A stretch of 64,000 nt of DNA, taken from NCBI RefSeq assembly GCF_004127215.1, contig NZ_QEWJ01000009.1:1-64000 (forward strand), read 5' to 3'. Positions 15,895 to 24,407 of this stretch are shown one piece after another. Position numbers and translations under genes: made by a program. Each line of letters begins with the position of its first letter. Position 1 is the stretch's first letter. Origin of the DNA: Streptococcus oralis (lineage in GTDB: Bacteria > Bacillota > Bacilli > Lactobacillales > Streptococcaceae). Below the pieces are notes generated by a model. That model searched no databases, was not told the origin of the DNA, and was given only the letters and a program-made list of their open reading frames with translations.

Positions 15895-16524
15895 TTATTT
15901 GGTACCGAACAAACGGTCTCCAGCATCTCCGAGACCTGGTACGATATAACCGTGTTCGTTCAAGCGTTCATCCAAGGCCGCAGTAAAAATTTCTACATCT
16001 GGGTGAGCTTCTTGAAGAGCTTTCACTCCTTCTGGAGCAGACACCAGACAGACAAACTTGATGTTTGATGCTCCACGTTTTTTAAGGGAGTCAACAGCCA
16101 AGATTGCTGAACCACCTGTTGCCAACATTGGGTCCACTACAAAGATTTGACGTTGATCAATGTCCTCAGGCAATTTCACCAAGTATTCAACTGGTTGAAG
16201 GGTTTCTTCATCACGGTACATACCGATATGTCCAACTTTTGCTGCCGGAACCAAGCTCAAGAGGCCATCTACCATCCCGATACCTGCACGCAAGATTGGG
16301 ACAATCGCCAATTTTTTACCAGCCAATTGTTTTTGAACTGTTTTTGTGATTGGTGTTTCGATTTCCACATCTTCAAGTGGAAGATCACGAAGTACTTCAT
16401 ACCCCATCAACATTGCAATCTCATCTACGAGCTCACGAAAAGCTTTTGTAGAAGTATCTGTACGACGCAAGATTGACAATTTGTGTTGAATAAGTGGATG
16501 ATTAATGACTTCAATTTTTCCCAT
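15895..16524 (-). CDS. upp: Uracil phosphoribosyltransferase
   Basis: Upp converts uracil and PRPP to UMP in pyrimidine salvage. The start is at ATG 16522-16524 ([20 protein letters not shown]), giving 209 residues, the family length; an in-frame ATG seven codons upstream is not conserved. The PRPP loop is [12 protein letters not shown] and the uracil site is [12 protein letters not shown] near the C-terminus. It lies between comEB and clpP on the same strand. Confidence 0.96.
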   Translation of the reverse strand: MGKIEVINHPLIQHKLSILRRTDTSTKAFRELVDEIAMLMGYEVLRDLPLEDVEIETPITKTVQKQLAGKKLAIVPILRAGIGMVDGLLSLVPAAKVGHIGMYRDEETLQPVEYLVKLPEDIDQRQIFVVDPMLATGGSAILAVDSLKKRGASNIKFVCLVSAPEGVKALQEAHPDVEIFTAALDERLNEHGYIVPGLGDAGDRLFGTK

Positions 16525-16565
16525 TTTCTGAATTCCTTCTTTCAATTTATTCTTCTTATTATATC

Positions 16566-16594
16566 AAAAAACGGTTTAAAAAGCTTTCTAAACC
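16566..16594 (-). terminator. Intrinsic terminator after comEB
   Basis: On the minus strand GGTTTA and TAAACC flank a loop and are followed by six T, between comEB and upp. Confidence 0.65.
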
Positions 16595-16613
16595 ATTCAT
16601 TTTTTTATAAATT

Positions 16614-17081
16614 CTAAATTAAATTGGCTTCTTGAAGAGCTGTCTGAACAGTCTCAAGCGGTAAATGGGTCAACTCGGTCCCTTTTTCTTGATAGAGGTA
16701 TTTGGCATAGTCGTCCATACGATACTGATTGATATAAACTACACGTTTGCAGCCGACTTGTAAGAGTTGTTTTGTGCAGTTCAGACAAGGGAAATGGGTC
16801 ACATAGGCTGTAAATCCTTTAGGGACTCCACGTTCGGCTCCTTGTAAGATGGCATTGACCTCGGCGTGAAGGGTTCGGACGCAGTGTCCTTCAATGACAA
16901 GACATTCGTGGTCGATGCAGTGCTCCGTTCCTGATACAGAACCATTGTAACCTGTTGAAATGACCTTATTATCCTTGACTAGGACAGCACCTACTTTGGC
17001 GCGTTTACAAGTAGATCGATTGGCAATCAGTAAGGCCTGGGCTGCAAAGTACTCATCCCAAGCCAGTCTTTTTTCTGTCAT
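16614..17081 (-). CDS. comEB: dCMP deaminase (ComEB family)
   Basis: The enzyme deaminates dCMP to dUMP for dTMP synthesis. The 155 residues hold the zinc-dependent cytidine deaminase motifs: HAEVNAIL (catalytic His and Glu) and PCLNCTKQLLQVGC. The name ComEB comes from its place in the B. subtilis comE operon; it is not needed for competence there. It begins 18 bases after the TetR gene on the same strand, so the two are probably cotranscribed. Confidence 0.93.
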   Translation of the reverse strand: MTEKRLAWDEYFAAQALLIANRSTCKRAKVGAVLVKDNKVISTGYNGSVSGTEHCIDHECLVIEGHCVRTLHAEVNAILQGAERGVPKGFTAYVTHFPCLNCTKQLLQVGCKRVVYINQYRMDDYAKYLYQEKGTELTHLPLETVQTALQEANLI

Positions 17082-17099
17082 AAGTCTTCTCCTCTTCCT

Positions 17100-17657
17100 C
17101 TATTTTTTGAAAAATGGCAAGCGTAAATCAGCAATCTTTTCAGCTGGAATCTTCATGCCATCCTTGATCCATTTGAGCAGAACCGATACGATGGCAGAAC
17201 TCCAAAACGAATGCAGATAGCTGCTGACACCTTTTGATTTTCCGTGGTATTTTTCCAGAAATTCCTGCATAGCTTGAACAAAAATCTTTTCCAAGTGGTA
17301 GTCCAGAGCAAGTTGGATAACCTTAGCTTCTTTCTTGGCTGCCCTGAAAAGGTGAACCCAGACTAGATAAAGATCCGTTTTGACATCGTAGTGGCTGAGC
17401 TGTTCCATGATATTGTGAACACTGCGTTTAAAGACGCTTTCCAAAATCTCTTCTTTAGAATCATAATTTCGATAGAAGGCAGCACGAGAAACGCCCGCCC
17501 GCTTGACCAACTCTGAAATACTAATCTTAGCCAAGTCTTTTCTTTCCAGAAGTTGCAAAAGTGCAGTCTCAATCGCTTCTCTGGTCAAGAAATTAGATTC
17601 TTGATTTGATTTTCTGAGATTTTCAAGAGATTTTTCAGATATTTTACGTTCAGACAT
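17100..17657 (-). CDS. TetR family transcriptional regulator
   Basis: The 185-residue protein has a TetR-type N-terminal helix-turn-helix (ISISELVKRAGVSRAAFYRNYDSKEEIL, residues 42-69), followed by an all-helical C-terminal region of the kind that binds ligands. The target is not evident; candidates are its own operon with comEB and the divergent degV gene. A Lys/Ser-rich N-terminal extension of about 20 residues precedes the DNA-binding domain. Confidence 0.88.
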   Translation of the reverse strand: MSERKISEKSLENLRKSNQESNFLTREAIETALLQLLERKDLAKISISELVKRAGVSRAAFYRNYDSKEEILESVFKRSVHNIMEQLSHYDVKTDLYLVWVHLFRAAKKEAKVIQLALDYHLEKIFVQAMQEFLEKYHGKSKGVSSYLHSFWSSAIVSVLLKWIKDGMKIPAEKIADLRLPFFKK

Positions 17658-17781
17658 AACAATTTCTTTCTACTTGTGACAACAGAGAGGTGGTACTTTT
17701 GTTTCAAGGGCTTTCATGATATAATTGTAAAAAAAGACAGAACCTTTGTCAATGTATAAGTGACAAAGATGGAGAATTTCT

Positions 17782-18627
17782 ATGACTTGGAAGATTGTGG
17801 CTGACTCGGGTTGTGATTATCGTCAACTGCCTGCTCCCGCTATCGATACTGAATTTGTCAGTGTTCCTTTAACCATTCAAGTAGCTGATCAGGTCTTTAT
17901 TGACGATGCCAATCTCGACATTGATCATATGATGGAAACCATGTATGCGACTTCTGAGGCTTCAAAATCAGCTTGTCCTAGCCCTGATGATTACTTACGA
18001 GCGTTCGAAGGTGCCAAGCATATCTTTGTTGTTACCATCACTGGTGCTCTTTCTGGTAGCTATAACAGTGCACAGCTCGCTAAAAATATCTACCTTGAAG
18101 AACATCCTGACACTCAGATTCATGTGATTGATAGTTTATCTGCAGGTGGGGAAGTTGACTTGATTGTCGAAAAAATCAATGATTTGATTGACCAAGGATT
18201 ATCTTTTGAGGAAGTTGTTGAAGCTATCACAGCCTACCAAGAAAAAACAAAATTGCTCTTTGTCCTCGCTAAAGTTGATAACTTGGTGAAAAATGGTCGT
18301 TTGAGCAAGCTTATCGGTACAGTTGTTGGCCTTCTCAACATCCGTATGGTCGGGGAAGCAAGTGAAACTGGAACTCTAGAATTGCTACAAAAAGCTCGTG
18401 GAGCAAAAAAATCCCTTCAAGCAACCTATGAAGAACTCATCAAAGCTGGCTACGCTGGTGGACGTATCGTCATGGCTCATCGCAGCAATGAAAAATTCTG
18501 TCAGCAGCTTTCAGAACGTTTGCGAGAAACATTCCCACAAGCCAATATCAAAATCGTTCCAACATCTGGTCTCTGTAGTTTTTATGCAGAAGATGGCGGT
18601 TTGTTGATGGGATATGAAATCAACTAA
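17782..18627 (+). CDS. DegV family fatty acid-binding protein (FakB-like)
   Basis: DegV/FakB proteins bind a fatty acid and present it to the kinase FakA for phosphorylation and entry into phospholipid synthesis. The 281 residues start KIVADSGCDYRQLP and include the fatty-acid contact motif TGALSGSYNSA and RLSKLIG. A second DegV protein is encoded at 51823-52671. The gene is divergent from the TetR gene, with a -10 TATAAT near 17719. Confidence 0.9.
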   Translation: MTWKIVADSGCDYRQLPAPAIDTEFVSVPLTIQVADQVFIDDANLDIDHMMETMYATSEASKSACPSPDDYLRAFEGAKHIFVVTITGALSGSYNSAQLAKNIYLEEHPDTQIHVIDSLSAGGEVDLIVEKINDLIDQGLSFEEVVEAITAYQEKTKLLFVLAKVDNLVKNGRLSKLIGTVVGLLNIRMVGEASETGTLELLQKARGAKKSLQATYEELIKAGYAGGRIVMAHRSNEKFCQQLSERLRETFPQANIKIVPTSGLCSFYAEDGGLLMGYEIN

Positions 18628-19860
<1,233 letters not shown>

Positions 19861-19879
19861 AAATCAAAGGGTGTAAAAA

Positions 19880-20335
19880 ATGAATAGAAGAGAATCAGTC
19901 GAATTTGTCAACATGTGCATGATTAAAAATGGGGACAAGGTGCTGGTCCAAGACCGAGTGATCCCTGACTGGCCTGGTATTACTTTTCCTGGCGGGCATG
20001 TTGAACGTGGCGAATCCTTTGTTGATGCTGTCATTCGTGAAGTGAGAGAAGAAACGGGTCTGATCATTTCCAAACCCCAACTCTGTGGTATCAAAAACTG
20101 GTACGACGACGAGGATTATCGTTATGTCGTCCTATTTTACAAGACCGAACACTTTACTGGTGAACTCCAGTCTTCAGACGAAGGAAAGGTCTGGTGGGAG
20201 GATTTTGACAATCTATATCATCTCAAACTTGCCACCGATGATATGTCAGATATGCTTCGTGTTTTTCTGGAAGAGGATCTCAGTGAGTTCTTCTACTATA
20301 AAGACGGCGAAAACTGGCTTTATGATTTGAAGTAA
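19880..20335 (+). CDS. NUDIX hydrolase (MutT-like)
   Basis: The 151-residue protein has the full Nudix box, GGHVERGESFVDAVIREV followed by REETG (residues 38-60), so it should hydrolyse a nucleoside diphosphate linked to X. The common annotation is 8-oxo-dGTP diphosphatase, but the substrate cannot be told from sequence. It is the second gene after the flavoprotein and ends at a bidirectional terminator. Confidence 0.9.
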   Translation: MNRRESVEFVNMCMIKNGDKVLVQDRVIPDWPGITFPGGHVERGESFVDAVIREVREETGLIISKPQLCGIKNWYDDEDYRYVVLFYKTEHFTGELQSSDEGKVWWEDFDNLYHLKLATDDMSDMLRVFLEEDLSEFFYYKDGENWLYDLK

Positions 20336-20365
20336 AAAATAGGCTAGGAAATTCCTAGCCTATTT
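20336..20365. terminator. Bidirectional terminator between NUDIX and MerR genes
   Basis: AATAGGCTAGGA and TCCTAGCCTATT form a 12-base stem with a 3-base loop. A-rich sequence lies on one side and T-rich on the other, so it serves both convergent genes. Confidence 0.85.
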
Positions 20366-21104
20366 ATTCTGCATTTGTCTGAACGTAAGCTGCAATGGCA
20401 TCTGATGTGTACTGGGCTGTTCCAGGTCCAAATTTATCAATATTTTCCTTGAACTCTGGGTTATAGACGTATCCTTTACCGATATGTCCGAAGACTTCAA
20501 TAGAGCAGTCAAATCCATAAGTACGAATGGCTTGCAAGAGCTTGGCTGCTTCTTCTTGGTTTTCAGCTGCTGTTGCAGGTAAACCAGCTTGAAGATTTTC
20601 TGCCAAAGTTTGAAAGACTTGGTTAAAGGCGGCCGTAGACTCATCTTCACGACCCTTTTGTCGCTCTAGGGCTTGATTCATGACTTCTTGTCCATATTTC
20701 TCTACCGCTTCTTGGTGATATTTTTGATTGTCTTGATAGCTAAATCCAGTGAATTTTTCCTCAATGGTCATTTTTCTTTCTCCTTTTTGTTCTTGAATGG
20801 TTTTTTGCAAGGTGGAAATCAAGGTATCCAGATGTTGCCTTTCTCGAGTTAGATACTCCAACTGCCTAGTCAAATGGGGCAATAAATCTTTCCTTTCCTC
20901 CTTTAACAGCTCTGCTATTTTTTCTAAAGAAAAGCCTAGATATTTGTAGTAAAGAATGACTTGAAGGCGTTCTAAATCCTCTTGACTGTATGTTCGATAG
21001 CCGTTTTCCGACTTTAAGGGGACCAAGAGTCCTATCTTGTCATAGTAGTGCAGGGTCTTGACAGAGACACCTGAAAGCTGCGCAGCTTCTTTGATATGGT
21101 ACAT
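20364..21104 (-). CDS. MerR family regulator with TipA-like ligand domain
   Basis: The 246-residue protein has a MerR helix-turn-helix at residues 1-70 (HIKEAAQLSGVSVKTLHYYDKIGLL), a coiled-coil dimer helix (about 75-115) and a C-terminal TipAS-type antibiotic-recognition domain (about 130-246). Such regulators (Mta, TipA) bind hydrophobic drugs and activate transporters. A NSS transporter gene is divergent, but its promoter has a normal 17-base spacer. The MerR gene's own promoter has the abnormal 19-base spacer expected of a self-activated gene. Confidence 0.88.
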   Translation of the reverse strand: MYHIKEAAQLSGVSVKTLHYYDKIGLLVPLKSENGYRTYSQEDLERLQVILYYKYLGFSLEKIAELLKEERKDLLPHLTRQLEYLTRERQHLDTLISTLQKTIQEQKGERKMTIEEKFTGFSYQDNQKYHQEAVEKYGQEVMNQALERQKGREDESTAAFNQVFQTLAENLQAGLPATAAENQEEAAKLLQAIRTYGFDCSIEVFGHIGKGYVYNPEFKENIDKFGPGTAQYTSDAIAAYVQTNAE

Positions 21105-21124
21105 GATTTCCTCCTTACAATGAT

Positions 21125-21155
21125 AGTATAACCCCTCCCCTTAGGTCAGAGTCAA
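21125..21155 (-). promoter_or_regulatory. Promoter of the MerR gene with 19-base spacer
   Basis: On the minus strand TTGACT (21150-21155) and TATACT (21125-21130) are 19 bases apart. The spacer contains the C/G-rich dyad CCTAAGGGGAGG. MerR proteins untwist exactly such long spacers, so this is the likely operator for autoregulation. Confidence 0.75.
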
Positions 21156-21216
21156 GTATTTTTGCGAAAATTTTTTAACTTTTTGAGAAAACTGTGAAAA
21201 CTTGAAAATGGTTTTC

Positions 21217-21245
21217 TTGACAGACTTCAGAAAACATGGTAGGAT
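21217..21245 (+). promoter_or_regulatory. Promoter of the NSS transporter gene
   Basis: TTGACA (21217-21222) and TAGGAT (21240-21245) are 17 bases apart. The transcript would have a leader of about 100 bases before the ATG at 21355. Confidence 0.7.
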
Positions 21246-21270
21246 AGTCAAGTCTATCAATCAAACAGAA

Positions 21271-21326
21271 GGCTCATAAAGAGCCATTGAGAGAGGGCTA
21301 TTTGACAACTCAAGTAGCCTTTTCTT
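21271..21326 (+). promoter_or_regulatory. Leader hairpins with intrinsic terminator (putative attenuator)
   Basis: In the leader of the NSS gene, GGCTC and GAGCC (21271-21285) form one hairpin. GGCTATTTGA and TCAAGTAGCC (21296-21319) form a second, followed by TTTTCTTATTT. The second looks like a terminator placed before the gene it precedes. Part of it could pair with the first (GGGCT/AGCC), so a switch is possible. I do not recognise a known riboswitch. Confidence 0.6.
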
Positions 21327-21354
21327 ATTTGAAAAACAAAATTGGAGTTTAACT

Positions 21355-22695
21355 ATGTCAGAAAAATCGCAATGGGGCTCGAAACTTGGCTTTATTCTAG
21401 CATCTGCTGGCTCAGCCATCGGACTTGGTGCCGTTTGGAAGTTTCCTTACATGACTGCTGCAAATGGTGGTGGAGGCTTTTTACTGGTCTTTCTCATTTC
21501 TACCATTTTAATTGGTTTCCCGCTCCTGCTGGCTGAGTTTGCCCTTGGCCGTAGTGCTGGCGTTTCCGCTATCAAAACCTTTGGAAAACTTGGTAAGAAT
21601 AGCAAGTATAATTTTATCGGTTGGATTGGTGCCTTTGCCCTCTTTATTCTCTTATCTTTCTACAGTGTTATCGGAGGATGGATTTTAGTCTATCTAGGCA
21701 TTGAGTTTGGGAAATTGTTCCAGCTTGGTGGAACGGGTGATTATGCTCAGTTATTTACATCGATCATTTCAAATCCAGCCATTGCTCTAGGGGCTCAAGC
21801 TGCCTTTATCTTATTAAATATCTTTATTGTATCACGTGGGGTTCAAAAAGGAATTGAAAGAGCCTCAAAGGTCATGATGCCCCTGCTCTTTATCATCTTT
21901 GTAGTCATCATCGGGCGCTCTCTCAGTTTGCCAAATGCCATGGAAGGCGTTCTTTACTTCCTCAAACCAGACTTTTCAAAACTGACTAGCGCTGGTCTCC
22001 TCTATGCTCTGGGACAATCTTTCTTTGCCCTTTCACTAGGAGTTACAGCCATGCTGACCTATGCTTCTTACTTGGACAAGAAAACAAATCTGGTCCAGTC
22101 AGGGATTTCCATTGTCGCCATGAACATCTCGGTATCCATCATGGCAGGTCTAGCCATTTTCCCTGCCATGTCAGCCTTCAACATCCAATCTGAAGGGGGA
22201 CCAAGCCTGCTCTTTATCGTTTTGCCTCAACTCTTTGACAAGATGCCCTTTGGAACCATTTTCTACATCCTTTTCCTCTTACTCTTCCTTTTTGCGACAG
22301 TCACTTCATCTGTCGTGATGCTGGAAATCAATGTGGGAAATATCACCAATCAGGACAACAGCAAGCGTGCCAAGTGGAGTGCCATTTTAGGGATTTTAAC
22401 CTTTGTTTTTGGAATTCCTTCAGCCCTATCCTACGGTGTCATGGCGGATGTTCACATTTTTGGTAAAACCTTCTTTGATGCCATGGATTTCTTGGTTTCC
22501 AATCTTCTCATGCCATTTGGAGCTCTCTGCCTTTCACTTTTTACAGGCTATATCTTTAAAAAGGCTCTTGCTATGGAGGAACTCCATCTTGACGAAAGAA
22601 CATGGAAACAGGGACTTTTCCAAGTCTGGCTCTTCCTTCTTCGTTTCGTCATTCCAATTATCATCATCGTGGTCTTTATCGCCCAATTTATGTAA
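21355..22695 (+). CDS. Sodium-dependent transporter, NSS/SNF family
   Basis: The 446-residue membrane protein belongs to the neurotransmitter:sodium symporter family (LeuT type). TM1 carries SAGSAIGLGAVWKFPYMTA, matching the GNxWRFP-like unwound region that binds sodium and substrate. About 11 hydrophobic segments are seen, fewer than the 12 of LeuT and usual for many bacterial members. The substrate is probably an amino acid. Its mRNA starts with a putative attenuator. Confidence 0.92.
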   Translation: MSEKSQWGSKLGFILASAGSAIGLGAVWKFPYMTAANGGGGFLLVFLISTILIGFPLLLAEFALGRSAGVSAIKTFGKLGKNSKYNFIGWIGAFALFILLSFYSVIGGWILVYLGIEFGKLFQLGGTGDYAQLFTSIISNPAIALGAQAAFILLNIFIVSRGVQKGIERASKVMMPLLFIIFVVIIGRSLSLPNAMEGVLYFLKPDFSKLTSAGLLYALGQSFFALSLGVTAMLTYASYLDKKTNLVQSGISIVAMNISVSIMAGLAIFPAMSAFNIQSEGGPSLLFIVLPQLFDKMPFGTIFYILFLLLFLFATVTSSVVMLEINVGNITNQDNSKRAKWSAILGILTFVFGIPSALSYGVMADVHIFGKTFFDAMDFLVSNLLMPFGALCLSLFTGYIFKKALAMEELHLDERTWKQGLFQVWLFLLRFVIPIIIIVVFIAQFM

Positions 22696-22699
22696 TCAA

Positions 22700-22836
22700 A
22701 AAGGACTTGAGTAGTGATACTCTTCGAAAATCAAATTCAAACCACGTCAACGTCGCCTTGCCGTACTCAAGTACAGCCTGCGGCTAGTTTCCTAGTTTGC
22801 TCTTTGATTTTCATTGAGTATGAACTCAGGCCCTTT
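22700..22836. terminator. Convergent terminator interrupted by a BOX element
   Basis: AAAGGACTTGAGT (22700-22712) and ACTCAGGCCCTTT (22824-22836) are arms of a 13-base near-perfect stem followed by CTTTTTT on the plus strand. The BOX element fills the loop. Without it the loop would be only a few bases, so the BOX appears inserted into a normal terminator between the converging NSS and manA genes. Confidence 0.7.
22717..22821 (+). repeat. BOX element, boxA-boxC form
   Basis: The 105-base element begins ATACTCTTCGAAAATC and ends TTTTCATTGAGTAT, which are its terminal inverted repeats. It contains GCCTTGCCGTAC, the reverse of the BOX-A1R priming site with two differences, then the boxC core CTGCGGCTAG. 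No boxB lies between. BOX elements are scattered in pneumococcus and its relatives. Confidence 0.92.
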
Positions 22837-22841
22837 CTTTT

Positions 22842-23786
22842 TTATGGATGGCTAACAATCAATTCCAAATCTTGTCCTTCCAAGGTCCATGCTTCAACAT
22901 CACTTGGTAGGATAAAGTGGCTACCTTTTTGGATTGGATAGTTTTTCCCGTCAACTGTTAGCTGACCTTGACCAGCTAAGACACTCAATAAGCTGTAGTC
23001 AGCTGTCTTTTCAAAATCAACTTTTCCAGTGATTTCCCACTTGTAAACGGCGAAGAAGTCATTGGATACAAGGAGAGTTGAACGGAGGTCATCGACCTTG
23101 ATAGTCACCGGACGGCTATTTGCTGGTTCACCAATGTTCAAAACATCGATGGATTTTTCAAGGTGAAGTTCACGCAAGTTGCCATTGTCGTCCTTGCGGT
23201 CAAAGTCATAGACACGGTAGGTGGTATCGCTTGACTGCTGGGTTTCAAGAATCAAGATACCTGCGCCAATAGCGTGCATGGTTCCGCTTGGTACATAGAA
23301 GAAATCTCCAGCCTTGACAGGGACTTTTGTTAATAGACTATCCCAGTCTTTAGCTTCGATTTGCTGGCGAAGTTCTTCTTTTGACTTGGCATTGTGGCCA
23401 TAGATAATCTCTGATCCCTCATCCGCTGCAATGATATACCAGCATTCTGTTTTTCCAAGTTCGCCTTCATGCTCGAGTCCGTAAGCATCATCTGGGTGAA
23501 CTTGGACACTAAGCCAATCATTGGCATCAAGAATCTTGGTCAAAAGTGGAAACACAGGTTCTGGACGGTTGCCAAACAACTCACGGTGTTCTGCATACAA
23601 AGTTGCTAGGTCTGTTCCCTCGTAGCGACCATTGGAAACTTTAGAGACACCATTTGGGTGAGCTGAAATGGCCCAGTATTCCCCGATTTTTTCACTTGGA
23701 ATATCGTAGCCAAACTCATCACGTAGCTTGGTTCCACCCCAGATTTTTTCTTGCATAACTGATTGTAAAAATAATGGTTCTGACAT
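22842..23786 (-). CDS. manA: Mannose-6-phosphate isomerase, class I
   Basis: ManA interconverts mannose-6-phosphate and fructose-6-phosphate. The 314 residues include the zinc ligand motif VQVHPDDAYG and the YVPSGTMHAIGAGILILE active-site strand. The protein is the short Firmicute type without the extra domain of enteric enzymes. It is monocistronic, with the BOX-split terminator behind it. Confidence 0.95.
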   Translation of the reverse strand: MSEPLFLQSVMQEKIWGGTKLRDEFGYDIPSEKIGEYWAISAHPNGVSKVSNGRYEGTDLATLYAEHRELFGNRPEPVFPLLTKILDANDWLSVQVHPDDAYGLEHEGELGKTECWYIIAADEGSEIIYGHNAKSKEELRQQIEAKDWDSLLTKVPVKAGDFFYVPSGTMHAIGAGILILETQQSSDTTYRVYDFDRKDDNGNLRELHLEKSIDVLNIGEPANSRPVTIKVDDLRSTLLVSNDFFAVYKWEITGKVDFEKTADYSLLSVLAGQGQLTVDGKNYPIQKGSHFILPSDVEAWTLEGQDLELIVSHP

Positions 23787-23825
23787 GTCGATCTCCTGTC
23801 TGATTTTTCTCCCCTCATTATAGCA

Positions 23826-23852
23826 AAAAAAGAGTTCGAATTGAACTCTTTT
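23826..23852 (-). terminator. Intrinsic terminator after the VOC gene
   Basis: On the minus strand AAAGAGTTC and GAACTCTTT pair around a short loop and end in T-rich sequence upstream of manA. Confidence 0.75.
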
Positions 23853-23949
23853 TCCTATCTTATAAAGTAGGGAGAAGATTTTATAAAAATAGTGAAGAAA
23901 TCCCCTCTTATGCTATAACTTTTGTTGGCAATCAAACTCTACTATGCCC

Positions 23950-24297
23950 TTATTTCATTCGATAAAAATCAATCACTAGACCAGCAGGTCCTCTAACTAA
24001 TAAGGACTCTGTTCCCCAATCGGTTTCAGAAGGACCGTGTAAAATCTCAGTACCAATTTCTTTCAATCGTTGGTAATTCTGATTTAGATTCTCAACCTCG
24101 ACGTGAAGAATGATTCCTGACTGAAAATTGTTCAAAGGAATCAGGTGATTTTGTGATAACATGAGACAATGACTGCCAATCGTAAACTGAGCAAAACTGC
24201 CATCAACATAATCGGCCTTTTTATCCAAAAGCCGCTCCAAGTCAGCACAGACTTGGGGAACATTCGAAACGATAATATCTAATTGATTTAAATTCAT
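23950..24297 (-). CDS. VOC (glyoxalase/bleomycin resistance) superfamily protein
   Basis: The 115-residue protein is a single VOC unit of paired beta-alpha-beta-beta-beta modules, with HVEVENLNQNYQRLKEIG and the terminal LVRGPAGLVIDFYRMK. Metal ligands are not certain, and the function cannot be assigned. Its ribosome site GGAGG lies next to the terminator of spxB, so it needs its own promoter or read-through. Confidence 0.8.
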   Translation of the reverse strand: MNLNQLDIIVSNVPQVCADLERLLDKKADYVDGSFAQFTIGSHCLMLSQNHLIPLNNFQSGIILHVEVENLNQNYQRLKEIGTEILHGPSETDWGTESLLVRGPAGLVIDFYRMK

Positions 24298-24309
24298 TTG
24301 TTATCCTCC

Positions 24310-24338
24310 AGAAAAAGACCGGATTGCTCCGATCTTTT
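24310..24338 (-). terminator. Intrinsic terminator after spxB
   Basis: On the minus strand AAAGATCGGA and TCCGGTCTTT pair around a short loop and run into T-rich sequence just before the VOC gene. Confidence 0.75.
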
Positions 24339-24349
24339 CAAGTTCCGCT

Positions 24350-24403
24350 CTATGAAAATCAAAGAATAAAGTCTACAAGCTTTACATTTGATTTTCGACG
24401 AGA
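24350..24403. repeat. Degenerate BOX-like remnant
   Basis: GAAAATCAAA (24354-24363) and TTTGATTTTC (24387-24396) form a perfect 10-base inverted repeat. They match the outer ends of the two full BOX elements here (TGAAAATCAAAGA and TTTGATTTTCGA). The 23 bases between bear no boxA or boxC core. It could be an internally deleted BOX, or chance similarity. Confidence 0.45.
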
Positions 24404-24407
24404 GGAA

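Noticed and set aside
22717-22821. Reading these repeats as RUP elements
   Set aside because: Length is similar, but they carry the BOX-A1R priming sequence and the boxC core, so they are BOX A-C elements.
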